Of a stretch of 64,000 nucleotides of DNA, positions 1 through 8,471 are shown one piece after another. How positions within the stretch are numbered: the first letter of the stretch is position 1; each line of letters starts with the position of its first letter. Made by a program: the position numbers and the translations under genes. This stretch comes from JAENWD01 sp963837165 (lineage in GTDB: Bacteria > Acidobacteriota > Vicinamibacteria > Vicinamibacterales > JAENWD01), in the NCBI GenBank assembly GCA_963837165.1, contig CAWIMD010000002.1:1116001-1180000 (forward strand). Direction: 5' to 3'. The notes beneath the pieces were generated by a model. The model worked only from the letters and a program-made list of their open reading frames with translations. It ran no database searches and had not been told where the DNA came from.

Positions 1-107
1 CCGCTGCCCAGCCACGCGCCAATCGCCGCGGCGGCGACGAACGCACGCCGTGGGGCGCGGTGCCAGGACGCAGGGGCATGGCGGGGGATGTGTCGAAGAT
101 CGGCCAT
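1..107 (-). CDS. N-terminus of an unknown protein, cut by the window edge
   Basis: An ATG on the minus strand at 107 opens a frame that stays open to the left edge (35 codons). It starts MADLRHIPRH and continues into an Ala-rich hydrophobic stretch ending near WLGS, which could be a signal or membrane segment. No family can be recognised from this stub. It would be divergent from the pseudouridine synthase at 218. Confidence 0.3.
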   Translation of the reverse strand, partial: MADLRHIPRHAPASWHRAPRRAFVAAAAIGAWLGS

Positions 108-217
108 GGTCGTCTCGCGCGCCGGACGGCCACGGCTGAGGCACGCCGTGTCCCGGATGGTGAGCCTCCATAATAGGGACGGCCGCACCGAAAGTCGACC
201 CTGCGGACGAGCCTCAA

Positions 218-952
218 ATGGAACGATTGCAGAAGCTCCTGTCGGCGGCAGGGGTGGCGTCGCGCCGCGCGGCCGAGGACCTGATCCGGCAGGGACGCGT
301 CAGCGTGAACGGCCGGACGGTGACCGAGCTCGGCACGAAGGCGGACACCGGCGCCGACGATATCCGCGTGGACGGCCGGCGGGTGAAAGCGGTGACTCGC
401 TACCGCTACCTGCTCGTCAACAAGCCGCGCGGATACGTCACCACGCGCCAGGATCCCCAGAAGCGCCGGACGGTGATGGACCTGATCCCGGACGTGCGCG
501 AGTACGTCTACCCCGTCGGGCGGCTGGATTTCGACTCCGAGGGGCTGCTGCTGCTCACCAACGACGGCGCGCTGGCGGCCGCGCTGACCCACCCGCGTCA
601 CGAGATCGACCGCGTCTACCGCGTCGAGGTACGCGGCGTGCCCGACGCGCGCGCCCTCGCCCGGCTTTCCCGCGGGGTGCCGCTCGACGGCCGTCCGACG
701 GCCCCGGCGGACGTCTCGGTCGTTCATGCCGACCGCGACCGCTCCGCGCGGACCGCGGTCCTGATGATGACGATCCGCGAGGGCCGCAATCGCCAGATCC
801 GGCGGATGTGCGAGGCCGTCGGCTATCCGGTGGAGCGGCTCACGCGCGTCCGGATCGGGCCGCTCAGCGACGCGCGCCTGCGTGTCGGGCAGGCGCGGGA
901 GCTCACGCCGCAGGAAGTCCGGCGGCTGAAGGCGGCGGCGGGGATCAGGTAG
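218..952 (+). CDS. rluB: 23S/16S rRNA pseudouridine synthase, RsuA/RluB family
   Basis: This 244-residue cytosolic enzyme isomerises a uridine in rRNA to pseudouridine. Residues about 3-60 form an S4 RNA-binding domain (KLLSAAGVASRRAAEDLI). The catalytic block GRLDFDSEGLLLLTNDG starts at residue 101, making Asp104 the expected nucleophile. The late motif EGRNRQIRRM is also typical. Length fits RluB-type members (about 230-290). It converges on scpB, a frequent neighbourhood (scpA-scpB-rluB) in many bacteria, which favours RluB over RsuA; the exact target uridine cannot be read from sequence. The ATG at 218 precedes the S4 domain directly. Confidence 0.9.
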   Translation: MERLQKLLSAAGVASRRAAEDLIRQGRVSVNGRTVTELGTKADTGADDIRVDGRRVKAVTRYRYLLVNKPRGYVTTRQDPQKRRTVMDLIPDVREYVYPVGRLDFDSEGLLLLTNDGALAAALTHPRHEIDRVYRVEVRGVPDARALARLSRGVPLDGRPTAPADVSVVHADRDRSARTAVLMMTIREGRNRQIRRMCEAVGYPVERLTRVRIGPLSDARLRVGQARELTPQEVRRLKAAAGIR

Positions 953-969
953 CGGTCGGCGGTCAGCTA

Positions 970-1713
970 TCAGCTGTCAGCTGGATCCTCCTCGCCCGCG
1001 CCGCCCTCCAGCACCTGCTGGTCCTCGGGCGTGGCGGGTTCGTCGAGGAGGCCCGCCTGCTCGGCCAGCCCGACGGGGGGCTCGAAGCCGAGCGCGTCCG
1101 CCATGTCCTCCACCTTCGGCAGGTCGGTCAGATCCTTCAGCCCGAACCGATCGAGGAACTCCCGGGTCGTCGAGTACAGGAAGGGCCGGCCGACCACCTG
1201 CTTGCGGCCGCTGATCTTCACGAGCCCGCGCTCGAGCAGGGTGCCGATCACTCCCGACGTGTTGACGCCGCGGATCTCGGCGATCTCGATCGCCGTCACG
1301 GGCTGCTTGTAGGCGATGACGGCGAGCGTTTCGAGCGCCTGCACCGACAACTTCTGCGTGGTACGCTCGTGGAACAGGCGCCGCACCCACTCGTGCAGCT
1401 CCGGCCGGGTGACGATCTGGTAGCCGGCGGCGACCTCGACGAGCTGCAAGCCGCCCGAACGGGCGTACAGGCGCTTGAGCTCGGCGATGGCCGCCGTGAC
1501 TTCCTCCTTCGGCTCGGCGTCGAGCAGCTTGAAGAGCTGTTTCGGGGTGATGGGCTCCGGCGAGGCGAAGATCAGGGCCTCGACGATTCCGACGAGCCCG
1601 GCGCCATCGCCGGTCGCCGGCTCGTCGGGCATCGCCGGCTCCGCCGGGCCCATCAGCGTGTCCACGCGGACGGCGTCGTCCGGGGTGGTATCGTCGTGCT
1701 GCTCGTCGCTCAT
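970..1713 (-). CDS. scpB: Segregation and condensation protein B
   Basis: ScpB (247 residues) is the tandem winged-helix kite subunit of the SMC-ScpA-ScpB condensin that compacts and segregates the chromosome. The first about 38 residues are acidic and low-complexity. The conserved core begins at LVGIVEALIFASPEPIT and includes QKLSVQALETLAVIAYKQP and GRPFLYSTTREFLDRFGL, the most conserved ScpB blocks. The C-terminal tail is again acidic and variable. Its start overlaps the stop of scpA by four bases (ATGA type), implying translational coupling. Confidence 0.95.
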   Translation of the reverse strand: MSDEQHDDTTPDDAVRVDTLMGPAEPAMPDEPATGDGAGLVGIVEALIFASPEPITPKQLFKLLDAEPKEEVTAAIAELKRLYARSGGLQLVEVAAGYQIVTRPELHEWVRRLFHERTTQKLSVQALETLAVIAYKQPVTAIEIAEIRGVNTSGVIGTLLERGLVKISGRKQVVGRPFLYSTTREFLDRFGLKDLTDLPKVEDMADALGFEPPVGLAEQAGLLDEPATPEDQQVLEGGAGEEDPADS

Positions 1714-2615
1714 GTCTCGTCGCTCGGAGGTTCGGGGTTGGGCTCGTCGTCGGTGGCCGTGCGCTCGTCGTCCGGTGCGGCAGGCTCGTGACGCGCCACC
1801 GGGTGCAGCTCCGCGTACACCTGCTCGGGGTCGCGGATCGGGTGCGGCGCGTCGGACGGGCGGGCGCGCTTGTAGAGCCGGATGGGCCCGAAGCTGCCGG
1901 ACTGGAACGCGCGGATCAGCTTTAGCCGGACCATCTCCAGCAGCGCCAGGAACGTAACGATCAGGTGCGCGCGCGACCCGGTATCGGCAAACAGTTCCTC
2001 GAAGCCCACGGCCTCGGTCTCCGACAGACGCTCGAGGAGCTCCTCGATGCGCTGCTCCACCGAGATCTGCTCGGGCGGCAGCAGCATCTTCGGCCGCGTC
2101 TTCGCCCGCTCGAGCACGCCGCGGAAGGCGGCGAGGAGGCTGAAGAGGTCCACCTCGAGCTCGGGCTCGGCGTCGGGGGCCGCGACCTCGGCCACCGACG
2201 CATCGGGGCGCGGGTGCTGGGCGCTCCGCAGCGTCTCGCGCTCGTGCAGGAGCTCGGCGGCCGCCTTGAACTTCTGGTGCTCCAGCAGCCGGCGGACGAG
2301 CGCCTCGCGCGGATCCTCCTCGTCCAGGTCCCCGTCCACCTCGGCCGTGGGCCGCGGGATGAGCATGCGGGACTTGATGTGGATGAGCGTGGCGGCCATC
2401 ACCAGGAACTCGCCGGCCAGGTCGAGGTTCAGCTCCTGCATCAGGGCCAGGTACGCGAGGTACTGGTCGGTGATGAGGGCAATCGGAATGTCGTAGACGT
2501 TCACCTCATTCTTCTTGATGAGGTGAATGAGCAGATCGAGCGGCCCCTGGAAGTGCTGGAGCCTGACCGGGTAGGCCTCGAGCGCCGATTCGAATTCCGG
2601 CACGTCTGGCGTCAT
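1710..2615 (-). CDS. scpA: Segregation and condensation protein A
   Basis: ScpA is the kleisin of the bacterial SMC complex; it bridges the SMC heads and binds ScpB. The 301-residue product has the N-terminal SMC-neck-binding block (FQGPLDLLIHLIKKNEV near residues 19-36, then DIPIALITDQYLAYL), the helix AGEFLVMAATLIHIKSRML, and a C-terminal winged helix (VTFLALLEMVRLKLIRAFQ about 219-237) that contacts the other SMC head. An Asp/Glu/Pro-rich tail follows. It lies 52 bp downstream of trpS on the same strand and overlaps scpB, so the three are probably cotranscribed. Confidence 0.95.
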   Translation of the reverse strand: MTPDVPEFESALEAYPVRLQHFQGPLDLLIHLIKKNEVNVYDIPIALITDQYLAYLALMQELNLDLAGEFLVMAATLIHIKSRMLIPRPTAEVDGDLDEEDPREALVRRLLEHQKFKAAAELLHERETLRSAQHPRPDASVAEVAAPDAEPELEVDLFSLLAAFRGVLERAKTRPKMLLPPEQISVEQRIEELLERLSETEAVGFEELFADTGSRAHLIVTFLALLEMVRLKLIRAFQSGSFGPIRLYKRARPSDAPHPIRDPEQVYAELHPVARHEPAAPDDERTATDDEPNPEPPSDET

Positions 2616-2667
2616 CTGACCGCTTCAACTACCGCCGCGACCATATCATCCCGCATCGTGCGTCGCA

Positions 2668-3669
2668 TCACCCGCGATAGCGGAGCTTCATGGCCTCCCG
2701 GACGCGCGCCATGGTCGTGCCGGCCTCGGCGCGGGCGCGCGCCGAGCCGTCGAACAGCAGCGCCCGCAGATCGTCCGGCCGCGCCAGCAGGCGTGCGCGA
2801 CGCTCGCGCATGGGCTCGAGGACGCCGTTGATCGCGGTGGCGAGCTTCGTCTTCACCTCGACGTCGCCGACTGTCCCGGCGCGATAGCGGGCTTTCAGGT
2901 CCTCGACCTCCTCGACGTTCGGGTTGAAGGCGTCGTGGTAGATGAAGACCGGGTTACCCTCGACCGTTCCCGGGATGTCGGCGCGCACGCGTTTTGGGTC
3001 CGTGTACATCTGCCGGACCTTCTTCGTGACGGTCTCGGCGCTGTCGGACAGGTCGATCGTGTTCGCGTAGCTCTTGCTCATCTTGCGGTTGTCGAGGCCC
3101 GGCAGCCGCGGCACGGGCGTGAGCAGCGGCTGCGGCTCGACGAAGACCTGGCCGTAGAAGTTGTGGAACCGTCGGACGACCTCGCGCGACAGCTCGAGGT
3201 GCGGCACCTGGTCTTCGCCGACCGGCACGTAGTGCGCGTTGTAGACGATGACATCCGCCGTCTGGAGCAGCGGGTAGCCGAGGAACCCGATCGAGGAGAG
3301 ATCGCGCTCGGCGAGCTGATCGATCTGCTCCTTGTACGTGGGCACCCGCTCGAGCCACGGGATGGGCGTGATCATCCCGAGCAGCAGGCTGAGCTCGGCG
3401 TGCTCGGGCACGAGCGACTGCACGAATACCGTGGACCGCTCCGGGTCGATACCCGCCGCAATCCAGTCGGCCACGTTGTCGAGCGCGTTCTCGACAATCT
3501 CCGACGTGTCGGCGTAGTGGCTCGTGAGGGCGTGCCAGTCGGCGACGAAGTAGAAGCAGTCGTACGAGTCCTGGAGCCCCACCCAGTTCCTGAGCGCGCC
3601 GACCAGGTGTCCGAGGTGCAGTTTGCCGGTCGGGCGCATGCCCGACACGACACGGCGGCGGGCGGTCAC
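2668..3669 (-). CDS. trpS: Tryptophanyl-tRNA synthetase
   Basis: A class Ic aminoacyl-tRNA synthetase charging tRNA-Trp. The Rossmann nucleotide-binding signature appears as GKLHLGHL (HLGH at residues 18-21) and the second as KMSKS at residues 196-200. GEDQVPHLELSREV is the TrpRS-specific block contacting the active site. The frame stays open far upstream, but the family begins just before RPTGKLHLG. The GTG at 3669 fits, giving 333 residues (typical about 330) and a 4-bp GTGA overlap with the site-2 protease stop, a coupled arrangement. Confidence 0.95.
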   Translation of the reverse strand: MTARRRVVSGMRPTGKLHLGHLVGALRNWVGLQDSYDCFYFVADWHALTSHYADTSEIVENALDNVADWIAAGIDPERSTVFVQSLVPEHAELSLLLGMITPIPWLERVPTYKEQIDQLAERDLSSIGFLGYPLLQTADVIVYNAHYVPVGEDQVPHLELSREVVRRFHNFYGQVFVEPQPLLTPVPRLPGLDNRKMSKSYANTIDLSDSAETVTKKVRQMYTDPKRVRADIPGTVEGNPVFIYHDAFNPNVEEVEDLKARYRAGTVGDVEVKTKLATAINGVLEPMRERRARLLARPDDLRALLFDGSARARAEAGTTMARVREAMKLRYRG

Positions 3670-4313
3670 AGCATCCACGCGAGGATCGAGTTGGCGACGG
3701 GCATCATGATCGTGGTCAGCAGTCCGCTGAGCATCAGCCCGTACAGGATGACGAAGCCCCACGGCCGGACGATGCGGTCGTACGACGCGGCGAGGCGGAA
3801 CGGCAGCAGCCCGCCGAGCACGTTGCCGCCGTCGAGCGGCGGCACGGGGATCATGTTGAAGACCGCCAGGAGCACGTTGACGACGATGGCCATGAGGAGC
3901 AGCTCGGCGACGACGTTGCCGGCGGCGACTCCGCCCGCCGATGCCGTCGAGGCGCGAACGGCCTGCCAGACGAGGGCCGCGGCAGTCGCCATGGCCAGGT
4001 TGCTCGCCGGCCCGGCGGCCGCCACGAGGACGTAGTCCCGACGCGGCTCCCGGAGGTTGCCGACGTTGACCGGCACGGGCTTCGCCCATCCGATGAGCGG
4101 GAGGCTGGTCAGCATCGCGATCAGCGGAAACAGGATCGTGCCGATCAGGTCCACGTGCACGGCGGGGTTGAACGAGACGCGTCCCAGCAGGCGCGCCGTG
4201 GGGTCGCCGAGGCGGTCCGCCGTCCAGGCGTGCGCAGCCTCGTGGACGGTCAGCGACCCGACGAGCACCGCGAATCCCACGAGCAGCTGCACGAAATCAA
4301 GGTGGCCGAACAA
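3666..4313 (-). CDS. Site-2 protease family membrane metalloprotease (M50)
   Basis: A polytopic intramembrane zinc protease. The HEAAH zinc motif lies at residues 24-28, and a later PVPPLDGGNV block carries the second conserved acidic metal ligand within a membrane segment. The small S2P subfamily without PDZ domains is about 200-220 residues, matching a TTG start at 4313 (215 residues). An ATG at 4409 in the same frame would add about 32 residues made of low-complexity sequence (SAFSASSASRP), so the shorter form is preferred. Substrate unknown. Proteins of this type sit beside trpS-scpA in many genomes, as here. Confidence 0.8.
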   Translation of the reverse strand: MFGHLDFVQLLVGFAVLVGSLTVHEAAHAWTADRLGDPTARLLGRVSFNPAVHVDLIGTILFPLIAMLTSLPLIGWAKPVPVNVGNLREPRRDYVLVAAAGPASNLAMATAAALVWQAVRASTASAGGVAAGNVVAELLLMAIVVNVLLAVFNMIPVPPLDGGNVLGGLLPFRLAASYDRIVRPWGFVILYGLMLSGLLTTIMMPVANSILAWML

Positions 4314-4444
4314 GCCCTCAAGCGTACGACGAACCTCGGCCGTCGCGCAAGGACGGGACGCAGAGGATGCCGAGAACGCAGAGCAGCCATCTCGCATCAG
4401 AGCACGCAAAGAGCACGAGGGCCGCAGAGAGTGTCGCGCTCAAT

Positions 4445-4594
4445 CCGCGGGACCGGCGCCGGCCGCGAACGCGGCCAGTGGCGAGGGGCGCAGGGCCGTG
4501 CGGATGAGAGGACCTGTGTTCCGTTCGCGTCCTCTCATCCGGACGGCCCTGCGCCCCTCGCCATCGCGGCTTCGCCGCGACGCCGGTCCCGCGG
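4445..4594. repeat. Cloverleaf-like palindromic repeat, copy A
   Basis: A 150-bp element between uvrC and the site-2 protease. A perfect 14-bp outer stem pairs 4445-4458 with 4581-4594. Inside it are three hairpins: 4459-4478 (GGCCGC/GCGGCC), a long central stem pairing 4479-4513 with 4529-4563 and containing only a few mismatches over 35 bp, and 4564-4580 (TCGCGG/CCGCGA with loop CTTCG). Copies B and C have the same architecture with differently spelled central stems; copy D is a related variant. Confidence 0.85.
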
Positions 4595-4654
4595 CAGCAC
4601 GCAGCGTCGCACCTCCGCGATCTCTGCCCTCTCGCGATCTCTGCGAGAGATCTG

Positions 4655-4787
4655 CTCTGCGCGCTCCGCTCCCTCTTTCGCGCGCTCCGCTCACCCTCTT
4701 CCGCGCGCTCCGCTCCCTCTTTCGCGCGCTCCGCTCCCTCTTCCGCGCGCTCCGCTCCCTCTCTTCCGCGCGCCCGGCCCGCTCCGC
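4655..4787. repeat. Minisatellite, about 21-bp unit GCGCGCTCCGCTCCCTCTTCC
   Basis: About six imperfect tandem copies of a pyrimidine-rich unit built on GCGCGCTCCGCTCCCTCTT run up to the uvrC stop codon. The stretch 4595-4654 before it is a degenerate run of CTCTGC/GCGATCTCT words. No start, frame or motif suggests coding. Reverse-strand reading gives only Arg/Ser/Gly-rich low complexity. Confidence 0.8.
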
Positions 4788-4791
4788 GCCC

Positions 4792-6624
4792 TCAGGACCC
4801 AAAGTGCCGCAGCACCGCCTCGGCGACGCGGGTCCCCACGGCCGACTCGAGCTCCTCGCGGGTGGCACGCCGGACGCCGGCCAGGCTGCCGAAGCGCGAG
4901 AGCAGCACGCGCCGGCGGCGCGGGCCGATGCCCGGCACCGCGTCGAGCTCTGAGGTGATCGTGCGCTTCGCGCGGGACGCCCGATGGAACGTGATCGCGA
5001 ACCGGTGCGCCTCGTCCCGGATCCGCTGGAGCAGGAGCAGGGCGGGGGCGTCGGTGGGAAACGCAATCGGGTCGGCCCGGTCCCGCGTGTACACGAGCTC
5101 CTCGCGCTTGGCCAGCCCGATGGCCACCAGGTTGGCGAGACCGAGCGACTCGAGCGCCTCGTACGCGGCCGACAGCTGGCCCTTCCCGCCGTCGATGACG
5201 ATGAGATCGGGAAACGGGCCGCCGTCCTCGAGCACGCGCTGGTAGCGGCGCTGGACCACCTGCCGCATGGCGGCGAAATCGTCGAGGAAGTGCTCGCTCG
5301 CCGCGCTGCGCCCGTCGCTCGCCGCCCGGATGCGGAACTTCCTGTACTCGCCCTTCCGCATCCGGCCGTTCTCGCACACCACCATGGCCGCCACCGTCTC
5401 GCTGCCCTGGATGGTCGAGATGTCGAAGCAGTCGATGCGGCGCGGCAGCGCCGGCAGCGCGAGCACCGACTGCAGCACCTCGAGCGCGTCGTGGTTCGCC
5501 AGGGTCTCGGCGTTGAACCGGGCATCGTAGGCCAGCGACGCGTTGCGCGAGGCGAGCTCCAGCAGTCCCTTCTTCTCGCCGCGCTTCGGCACCACGAGGC
5601 GGACCTTGCGGCCGGCGCGTTCGCCGAGCCAGGCCTCGAGCGCGTCCCGGTCCTCGACGTCGGCCGGCAGCAGGATTTCCGGGGGCGTGTCGGACGTCTC
5701 GTAGAACTGGCCCAGACCGGCCGCCACGACCTCGCCCTCGCTGCCGAGCGGCGCGCCGCCGGCCGCGGTGACGAGCTCCACGCGATCGACAACGCGCCCG
5801 CCGCGCACCTGGAAGATCTCCAGCACGGCGCCTGCCGGCCCGAGCTTCAGTCCGAAGACGTCGCGGGCCCCGAGCCCGGCCGTGGCCATCTTCTGGTGGC
5901 GCTCGGCTAGCGTCTCCACCGTGTGCAGCGCGTCGCGCAGCTGTGCCGCCTGTTCGAACCGCTCCGCGCCCGCCGCCTCCTGCATGCGGTCGCGCAACTG
6001 GCCGGCCAGTTCGGCCGTCCGCCCCTCGAGAAAGAGCTTCGTGTCCTCGACGGCGCGCTGGTAGGCCGCCTCGCTGCACAGGGTCGCCACGCAGGGGGCA
6101 ATGCAGCGCTTGATGTCATACTCGAGGCACGGGCGCCCGCGCGTGCCCGTAATCACCTCGTTGCACGACCGGAGGCCGAACAGCCGGTGGGTCAGCGCCA
6201 TGGTGCGGCGGGCGAAGCGCGCCGGCAGGAACGGTCCCGCGTAGAAATGCCCGTCCCGCTCGACGTGCCGCGCCACGAGCACCCGCGGGAAGCGCTCTCC
6301 GGTGGTCAGCTGCAGGTACGGGTAGTTCTTGTCGTCGCGGAGCAGGATGTTGTAGCGGGGGCTCCGCGTCTTGATCAAGTTGTTCTCGAGCGCCAGCGCC
6401 TCCACCACCGAGTCGGTGACGATGACCTCGAGGCGGACCACGTCCTGCAGCAGCGCGTCGGTCCTCGGGCTGGCGCCCCAGGCGCCCAGGTAGCTCCGCA
6501 CGCGGTCGCGCAGGCTCCGGGCCTTGCCGACGTAGATCGTCTCACCCGCGTCGTTCAGATACAGGTAGACCCCGGGCTGCTCGGGCAGTCGGGCGATCTG
6601 GCTCTTGAGATCGTGAATCGCCAT
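4792..6624 (-). CDS. uvrC: Excinuclease ABC subunit C
   Basis: UvrC (610 residues) makes the 3' and 5' incisions in nucleotide excision repair after UvrA and UvrB find damage. Residues about 15-95 form the GIY-YIG nuclease (PGVYLYLNDAGETIYVGKA). The middle has the UvrB-binding UVR helix around residues 200-235. The C-terminal RNase H-like nuclease is marked by FDISTIQGSETVAAMVV and DLIVIDGGKGQL. The extreme C-terminus has the (HhH)2 DNA-binding motif (VPGIGPRRRRVLLSRFGS). Length matches the family (about 600). uvrA lies 13 kb away in the same orientation; uvrB is not in the window. Confidence 0.96.
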   Translation of the reverse strand: MAIHDLKSQIARLPEQPGVYLYLNDAGETIYVGKARSLRDRVRSYLGAWGASPRTDALLQDVVRLEVIVTDSVVEALALENNLIKTRSPRYNILLRDDKNYPYLQLTTGERFPRVLVARHVERDGHFYAGPFLPARFARRTMALTHRLFGLRSCNEVITGTRGRPCLEYDIKRCIAPCVATLCSEAAYQRAVEDTKLFLEGRTAELAGQLRDRMQEAAGAERFEQAAQLRDALHTVETLAERHQKMATAGLGARDVFGLKLGPAGAVLEIFQVRGGRVVDRVELVTAAGGAPLGSEGEVVAAGLGQFYETSDTPPEILLPADVEDRDALEAWLGERAGRKVRLVVPKRGEKKGLLELASRNASLAYDARFNAETLANHDALEVLQSVLALPALPRRIDCFDISTIQGSETVAAMVVCENGRMRKGEYRKFRIRAASDGRSAASEHFLDDFAAMRQVVQRRYQRVLEDGGPFPDLIVIDGGKGQLSAAYEALESLGLANLVAIGLAKREELVYTRDRADPIAFPTDAPALLLLQRIRDEAHRFAITFHRASRAKRTITSELDAVPGIGPRRRRVLLSRFGSLAGVRRATREELESAVGTRVAEAVLRHFGS

Positions 6625-6700
6625 CGGATACCATGCGGGATTCGATGCCTGCCAGGGAACCTCTCATTATAGCGGCCTCCGCCCCAGCCCCCCGGACCAC

Positions 6701-7483
6701 ATGACCGTTACCGGCGCGATCGGCGCGGTCTGCATGCTGCCGCTGCGCGCGATCATCAACCTGTCGGTCCGGCTCGGCATCCACCCGAACGTTCTCACGC
6801 TGATCGGCGTGCTCATCAACGTCGCTGCCGGGGTGGCGCTGGCCCGGGACCGCTTCCTGCTGGCCGGGGTCATCATGATCGTGGCCAACATCTTCGACTT
6901 CATCGACGGGAAGGTCGCGCACATCACCGGCACGCAGTCGGCGTTCGGCGCGTTCTGGGACTCGACGCTCGACCGGTTTTCGGACCTCGCCCTCTTCACC
7001 GGGCTCATCTACCTGTATTCGACGCTGGGCCGCCACGACTACGTGCTCGTCACGACCCTCACCCTGATCTTCGCCACGATGACGAGCTACGCGCGCGCCC
7101 GCGCCGAGTCGCTCGTGCAGAAGTGCAAGGTCGGGTTCATGGAGCGGCCCGAGCGGATCGTGCTGTTCATGATCGGCGCGTTCACCGACCGGATGGCCGG
7201 CGTCCTGTGGGTGATCCTCGTGCTGTCGGTCGTCACCGTCGCCGACCGGATCTACTACACATACCTGGCGCTGAACCAGTTGCCGATCCCGTCGCACCGC
7301 GGCGTCGGCGGAATGCTCAAGCGGGCCTTCTTCTGGACCGACGAACGGGCCACGCTGGCCTATGACCTGTGGGTGATCGCGATCCTCGCCTTCGTCTGGC
7401 TCACCCCGCCTGCATGGCTGGCGGATCCGACCGCCAGCGGCCACGGGCTCGCGGGGTGGGTGCTTGGGAGGATGGGAGGATAG
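6701..7483 (+). CDS. CDP-alcohol phosphatidyltransferase family membrane protein
   Basis: An integral membrane enzyme expected to transfer a phosphatidyl group from CDP-diacylglycerol (or a related CDP-alcohol) to an acceptor alcohol in phospholipid synthesis. The signature runs DFIDGKVAH...G...D...D from about residue 66. All four metal-binding Asp residues and the two Gly are present, but the usual Arg after Ala is His (see findings). Several hydrophobic helices follow over 260 residues. The acceptor (glycerol phosphate, inositol phosphate, serine) cannot be assigned. It is divergent from uvrC with 76 bp between starts. Confidence 0.85.
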   Translation: MTVTGAIGAVCMLPLRAIINLSVRLGIHPNVLTLIGVLINVAAGVALARDRFLLAGVIMIVANIFDFIDGKVAHITGTQSAFGAFWDSTLDRFSDLALFTGLIYLYSTLGRHDYVLVTTLTLIFATMTSYARARAESLVQKCKVGFMERPERIVLFMIGAFTDRMAGVLWVILVLSVVTVADRIYYTYLALNQLPIPSHRGVGGMLKRAFFWTDERATLAYDLWVIAILAFVWLTPPAWLADPTASGHGLAGWVLGRMGG

Positions 7484-7484
7484 G

Positions 7485-8345
7485 CTACGCCCTCTTCCGC
7501 TTCGGCTCGGCACGCGCGGCGGCCTTGCGGGCCGACAAATCCGCCTTCGCCGGCTTCTTCCGCGACGCGCTGGCCGCATCCAGGCTCTTCCGGAGCGCCG
7601 CCATCAGATCGACGACGTTGGTGGGCGGCTCCTCCGCTTCGGCGGCGACGTACTCCTCGCCGGCGACCCGAGCATCGATGATCTTGCGGAGCTCTTCCTT
7701 GTACTCGTCCTTGTAGTCCTTCAGATCGAGCTCGCCCTCGAACATGTCCACGACCTGTCGGGCCAGCTTCAGCTCCTGCGGCTTCACGGTCCGCGGCACG
7801 GTGCCGAGCTCCTCGATCTGGTCGATCGTGCGGATCTCGGCCGCGTGGTGCAGCGTGTACATCACCAGCCCGTGCTGCTGGGCCTTGATCGCGACCAGGT
7901 ACTCGCGCCCGTAGAGCGCCACCTTCCCGATGCCCACCTTGCCCCGCATGCCCTCGCGCATGACCGCGTAGGCGTCGGCCGCCACCTGGCCGTCGGGCGC
8001 CAGGTAATACGCCTTGTCCACGTACATCGGGTCCACCGCCGTCTCGTCGGTGAACTGCTGCAGGTTGATGACGCGCGTGGACGGCGTGGACACCTTCGCG
8101 AAGTCATCCTCCTGCATGACGACGTAGCGGCCCTTGGCGAACTCGTAGCCCTTGACCACCTCGCTCAGGGGCACCTCCCGCTCGCACTTCGGGCACCAGC
8201 GCTTCTGCTGGATCCGCGTCTGACACTCGGCGTGCAGCTGGTTGAACGACAGCGACGCCGCCGACTCGGTCGCCGGGAACACCCGGACCGGGATGTTGAC
8301 GAGGCTGACCTTCAGAAAGCCTTTCCAGGTGGACCGCACCGCCAT
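7485..8345 (-). CDS. ku: Ku protein for non-homologous end joining
   Basis: The bacterial Ku homodimer threads onto DNA ends and recruits LigD. From the ATG at 8345 the product is 286 residues: MAVRSTWKGFLKVSLVNIPV is the classic N-terminus, followed by the beta-barrel ring and bridge region. Cys41, Cys51 and Cys54 are in the position of the usual zinc-like cluster. The C-terminus is Lys/Ala/Arg-rich (KKPAKADLSARKAAAR), as in Ku proteins with a basic DNA-binding tail. In-frame codons upstream of 8345 read into the heptamer array and are unlikely to be used. No ligD or polymerase/ligase partner is adjacent. Confidence 0.95.
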   Translation of the reverse strand: MAVRSTWKGFLKVSLVNIPVRVFPATESAASLSFNQLHAECQTRIQQKRWCPKCEREVPLSEVVKGYEFAKGRYVVMQEDDFAKVSTPSTRVINLQQFTDETAVDPMYVDKAYYLAPDGQVAADAYAVMREGMRGKVGIGKVALYGREYLVAIKAQQHGLVMYTLHHAAEIRTIDQIEELGTVPRTVKPQELKLARQVVDMFEGELDLKDYKDEYKEELRKIIDARVAGEEYVAAEAEEPPTNVVDLMAALRKSLDAASASRKKPAKADLSARKAAARAEPKRKRA

Positions 8346-8408
8346 GCCGTAACCTCGCTTGTTCAGGGGACCTGGGCCGATTCTACCGCCAATTGTGTAT
8401 CGGCCTTT

Positions 8409-8467
8409 CAATCGTCAATCGTCAATCGTCAATCGTCAATCGTCAATCGTCAATCGTCAATCATCAA
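8409..8467. repeat. Heptamer tandem array (TCAATCG)n
   Basis: About eight copies of TCAATCG immediately upstream of ku (minus strand) and downstream of the next minus-strand gene. The same heptamer recurs at 23732-23763 and 35917-36063, each time just outside the start codon of a minus-strand gene. Confidence 0.9.
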
Positions 8468-8471
8468 TTCT

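Noticed and set aside
88..1791. A 567-codon open frame spanning the pseudouridine synthase and scpB
   Set aside because: It is Arg/Gly/Ala-rich, without domains, and overlaps two well-recognised genes; it reflects high GC lowering stop frequency.
7485..8345. Complete NHEJ operon
   Set aside because: Only Ku is present; no ATP-dependent ligase or polymerase domain occurs in the window.
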